A stretch of DNA of 8,808 nucleotides, taken from positions 1 through 8,808 of the forward strand of contig JBEHWX010000160.1 in assembly GCA_048498995.1 (NCBI GenBank). Direction: 5' to 3'. A program made the position numbers and the translations under genes. Shown piece after piece: positions 7,156 through 8,808 of the stretch. Origin of the DNA: JBEHWX01 sp048498995. GTDB taxonomy: Bacteria > Bacteroidota > Ignavibacteria > OLB7. The notes below the pieces were generated by a model. It saw only the letters and a list, made by a program, of their open reading frames with translations. It did no database searches and was not told where the DNA came from. Position 1 is the first letter of the stretch, and each line of letters opens with the position of its first letter.

Positions 7156-7447
7156 GCGTCGTGTCGATATCGGATCGTCGATACGGAGTGCCGGTTCGGT
7201 GTGTCGATCCCGGCGCGGTCACCGTCGGCGCGGCGACCGTCGGCGAGGAAGCGCGGACTTCGCGGCTCCCCGCCGGCGGCCTCCATGCTGATGCGCCAAA
7301 TGTAGGAAGGATTGTCCGATCCTCGGGAGAGGATGCCTTCCCGGAGATGATGCTTTCTCGGGAGATCGATCGCTTTCCGGAAGCGGCCCGTTCCTCGCGG
7401 GAGCATCGGGATCGGGGGGCGTGGCGGCCTGGAGGACTCCGGCGCGA
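7156..7447. other. 292-base intergenic stretch with short imperfect repeats
   Basis: This lies between the stop of the large membrane protein gene and the start of the YjbQ gene. Visible contents: ACCGTCGGCG repeated at a 15-base period (7221-7245); a perfect ATCCTC-GGGA-GAGGAT hairpin (7319-7334); and a run of three or four imperfect ~18-base repeats of the form CGGGAGA..GATGC.TTTC (about 7324-7385). On the - strand TACATTTG (7304-7297) fits the Bacteroidota -7 element TAnnTTTG, but no matching -33 TTG is seen at the right distance. No convincing coding frame is present. Confidence 0.45.
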
Positions 7448-8536
7448 TCACCCGCCGGAGCCGATGCGCTTGACGAGCTCGGCGATCGGCCCGGCCAGCA
7501 GCGGTCCGAGAATCGCCACCACCTTCGGCAGGAGCTGGCCGATGGAGAAGCCGAGCCCCTCCTTGACCAGCCATTCGCGATAGTCGGGATCTTCCCCCTC
7601 CTCCGGCGCGCTCTCGAGCACCGCCTCGGCCTGCCGTCGGAGAATCATCGTCGTCGGCAGATAGATCGCCAGGAGCGCCAGGCTGTAGTAGACGCCGCGC
7701 GCGGTGGTCAGGCTGGCGGTGAGCGTCTCCAGCGCCTCACGCTCCTTGGGATCGCGGACGTAGCTGATGGCCCAGTGCGCGAGCGCCGACTTCTCCATCA
7801 CCGCCAGCACCAGCGCCAGGGTGCCCGCGTAGAGGGTGACCCGGAGCAGCTTCATCATCTTGGTCATGTAGCGCGCGTCGAGCGTGTCCAGATCGATCGT
7901 TCCCTTCGGCAGGATCAGCATCGCGGTGCAGGCGCAGGTGAGGTTGATCGCCGCGGCGAGCGTCAGCGTGTCGACCGTGGTGATGATGTCGTTGATCTCC
8001 GGCACATGGATCCGCACGGTCTGGTCGACGATCTGGGACATCAGCGAGGTCGGGAGCGCGCGCGCGGCAAGCGGGGCCAGGATCACCATGCTCACCACCG
8101 GAGCGCCGATCATCCCGACGACCCGCCAGGAGTAATCGAATCCTTCCAGGGAGGCGTAGATCACGCAGGCGGCGGTCAGGATCACGCCGGCGCAGACCGC
8201 CGCGTAGATCGCCAGCGCGGAGGTCCAGCCGGTCCGCTGCGAGACGCGATCGGCCTGGATGTGCACGCTGTCGGAGGCGGCCTCCAGGGAGTCGCGCGGC
8301 GCCGAGGCGATCCGGAGGGTGATGTTCGGATCCATCGCCACGTTCCGGACGTCGATATGCTTCTGCTGCCAGGGGAGGCCGCTGACCAGCGTGAGTGTGG
8401 CGTGGAAGAAATAGGCGCCGAAGACCACGACGATCATGGCCAGGATCGGCAGCACGAGCGCGGAGCGGCGCAGATGAAAGCTGTGAGGGGACATCTGAAG
8501 GCCCTGGTGGTTGTGTTGGTGGTGCGCGGGCTCCAT
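7448..8536 (-). CDS. Multi-pass membrane protein, function unknown
   Basis: The 362-residue protein starts with a His-rich cytoplasmic-type segment (MEPAHHQHNHQ). Membrane helices follow at about 26-45, 105-129, 137-159, possibly 185-209, 229-248 and 282-299. A soluble domain of ~58 residues (46-104) lies between helices 1 and 2. The tail carries an acidic stretch (PEEGEDPDYREW, 311-322) and a hydrophobic or amphipathic C-terminal helix (331-352). No catalytic or transport motif is recognised. I chose the ATG at 8536 because it has a GGCGGAG ribosome-binding site just upstream and lies ~60 bases after the predicted transcription start; ATG 8494 (15th residue) is the alternative. The frame stays open to 8764, but that extension is translated 14-bp repeat lying upstream of the promoter and cannot belong to the main message. 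The gene is first on the - strand segment, with its own promoter. Confidence 0.87.
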   Translation of the reverse strand: MEPAHHQHNHQGLQMSPHSFHLRRSALVLPILAMIVVVFGAYFFHATLTLVSGLPWQQKHIDVRNVAMDPNITLRIASAPRDSLEAASDSVHIQADRVSQRTGWTSALAIYAAVCAGVILTAACVIYASLEGFDYSWRVVGMIGAPVVSMVILAPLAARALPTSLMSQIVDQTVRIHVPEINDIITTVDTLTLAAAINLTCACTAMLILPKGTIDLDTLDARYMTKMMKLLRVTLYAGTLALVLAVMEKSALAHWAISYVRDPKEREALETLTASLTTARGVYYSLALLAIYLPTTMILRRQAEAVLESAPEEGEDPDYREWLVKEGLGFSIGQLLPKVVAILGPLLAGPIAELVKRIGSGG

Positions 8537-8602
8537 GGCTCCGCCGGTGATGGTGGTCCGTCGCCGGCGACAGGCTCGGCTTGCCGGCGGCGCGGACGGA
8601 GT

Positions 8603-8631
8603 AGAATACCGGCCGCGCCGGATAATGTCAA
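8603..8631 (-). promoter_or_regulatory. Consensus sigma70-type promoter for the large membrane protein gene
   Basis: On the - strand, TTGACA (8631-8626, a perfect -35) is separated by exactly 17 bases from TATTCT (8608-8603, four of six to TATAAT with the key first TA and last T). It predicts a transcription start near 8596 and a leader of about 60 bases before the ATG at 8536. This A/T-richer stretch stands out from the G+C-rich surroundings. It settles the start-codon question for the downstream gene. Confidence 0.82.
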
Positions 8632-8671
8632 GGCGTCGCTCGCCCGCACGGAGCCTCCATCCCCGCTCGGG

Positions 8672-8769
8672 TATGCGCACTCCGGCATGCGCACTCCGGC
8701 ATGCGCACTCCGGTATGCGCACTCCGGTATGCGCACTCCGGTATGCGCACTCCGGTATGCGCAACGGGG
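8672..8769. repeat. 14-bp tandem repeat array, six perfect units plus a degenerate seventh
   Basis: Units YATGCGCACTCCGG begin at 8672, 8686, 8700, 8714, 8728 and 8742. They are identical except for T or C at the first base (units 2 and 3 have C). A seventh, TATGCGCAACGGGG (8756-8769), is diverged, and the phase continues into TAGGCGCACG at 8770, the foot of a hairpin. Each unit carries a TGCGCA palindrome. The period is not a multiple of three, so the array reads open in shifting frames and is noncoding. It ends 40 bases upstream of the sigma70 -35 element. Confidence 0.93.
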
Positions 8770-8793
8770 TAGGCGCACGTCTTCAGCGTGCGC
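8769..8793 (+). repeat. REP-like hairpin with GTAG foot
   Basis: GTAG (8769-8772) is followed directly by a perfect 7-bp inverted repeat, GCGCACG (8773-8779) and CGTGCGC (8787-8793), around a 7-base loop. A GTAG-type tetranucleotide at the base of an imperfect or perfect palindrome is the known layout of REP sequences acted on by RAYT transposases. No RAYT gene is in the window. A TCTTTGG tail follows on the + strand, so a terminator for a gene transcribed toward the window end is an alternative. Confidence 0.5.
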
Positions 8794-8808
8794 TCTTTGG
8801 CCGACGGC

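Noticed and set aside
7297..7304. Bacteroidota-type -7 element TACATTTG for the YjbQ gene
   Set aside because: No -33 TTG is found at the proper spacing and the leader would be about 140 bases long; an eight-base partial match is weak.
8537..8764. 76-residue N-terminal extension of the large membrane protein (open frame up to 8764)
   Set aside because: It is translated 14-bp repeat and Arg-rich DNA, includes the promoter itself, and lies upstream of the predicted transcription start.
8672..8769. CRISPR array
   Set aside because: Units are 14 bases, directly adjacent with no spacers, and no cas gene is present.

Overview
This is a G+C-rich bacterial window with dense protein-coding content, no RNA gene and no recognisable phage, insertion sequence or CRISPR array. 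The organism is Gram-negative, because it carries an LptF/LptG-type lipopolysaccharide export permease. The style of that permease, and the C-terminal TPR-like segment of the protein before it, resemble Bacteroidota/Chlorobiota (FCB) relatives. This lineage call is an inference from remembered family patterns and is only moderately secure. One excellent promoter in the window is a classical sigma70 type (TTGACA, 17-bp spacer, TATTCT), not the Bacteroidota -33/-7 type.

Layout. On the + strand, positions 1-2672 hold the 3' part of a low-complexity protein gene, which opens inside a perfect 15-bp tandem repeat encoding EIPVE, followed by an LptF/LptG permease gene. Everything from 2703 to 8536 is on the - strand. 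In transcription order it reads: a multi-pass membrane protein of unknown function (8536-7448) with its own strong promoter; a YjbQ-family protein (7155-6733); a two-gene unit of unknown function, comprising an internally duplicated cytosolic protein (6629-6144) and a Ser/Arg/Gly-rich exported, membrane-anchored protein (6140-5457), closed by a hairpin terminator; a coupled pair of a thioredoxin-fold PRX-like protein and a family 5 uracil-DNA glycosylase (5251-3933, TGATG overlap); about 600 bases without a convincing gene; and a six-helix membrane protein of unknown function (3323-2703) converging on the permease gene.

How the genes fit together. The permease serves outer-membrane lipopolysaccharide export. 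The PRX-like/UDG pair suggests housekeeping against oxidative or deamination damage. The YjbQ gene and the two unknown genes after it are closely spaced and may form one transcript. Nothing in the window is a demonstrated new system. The most distinctive signals are a 14-bp tandem array (8672-8769) that runs in phase into a GTAG-footed, REP-like hairpin just upstream of the sigma70 promoter, two further 14-bp tandem duplications beside stop codons (2666 and 3903), and the unknown two-gene unit with its duplicated protein.
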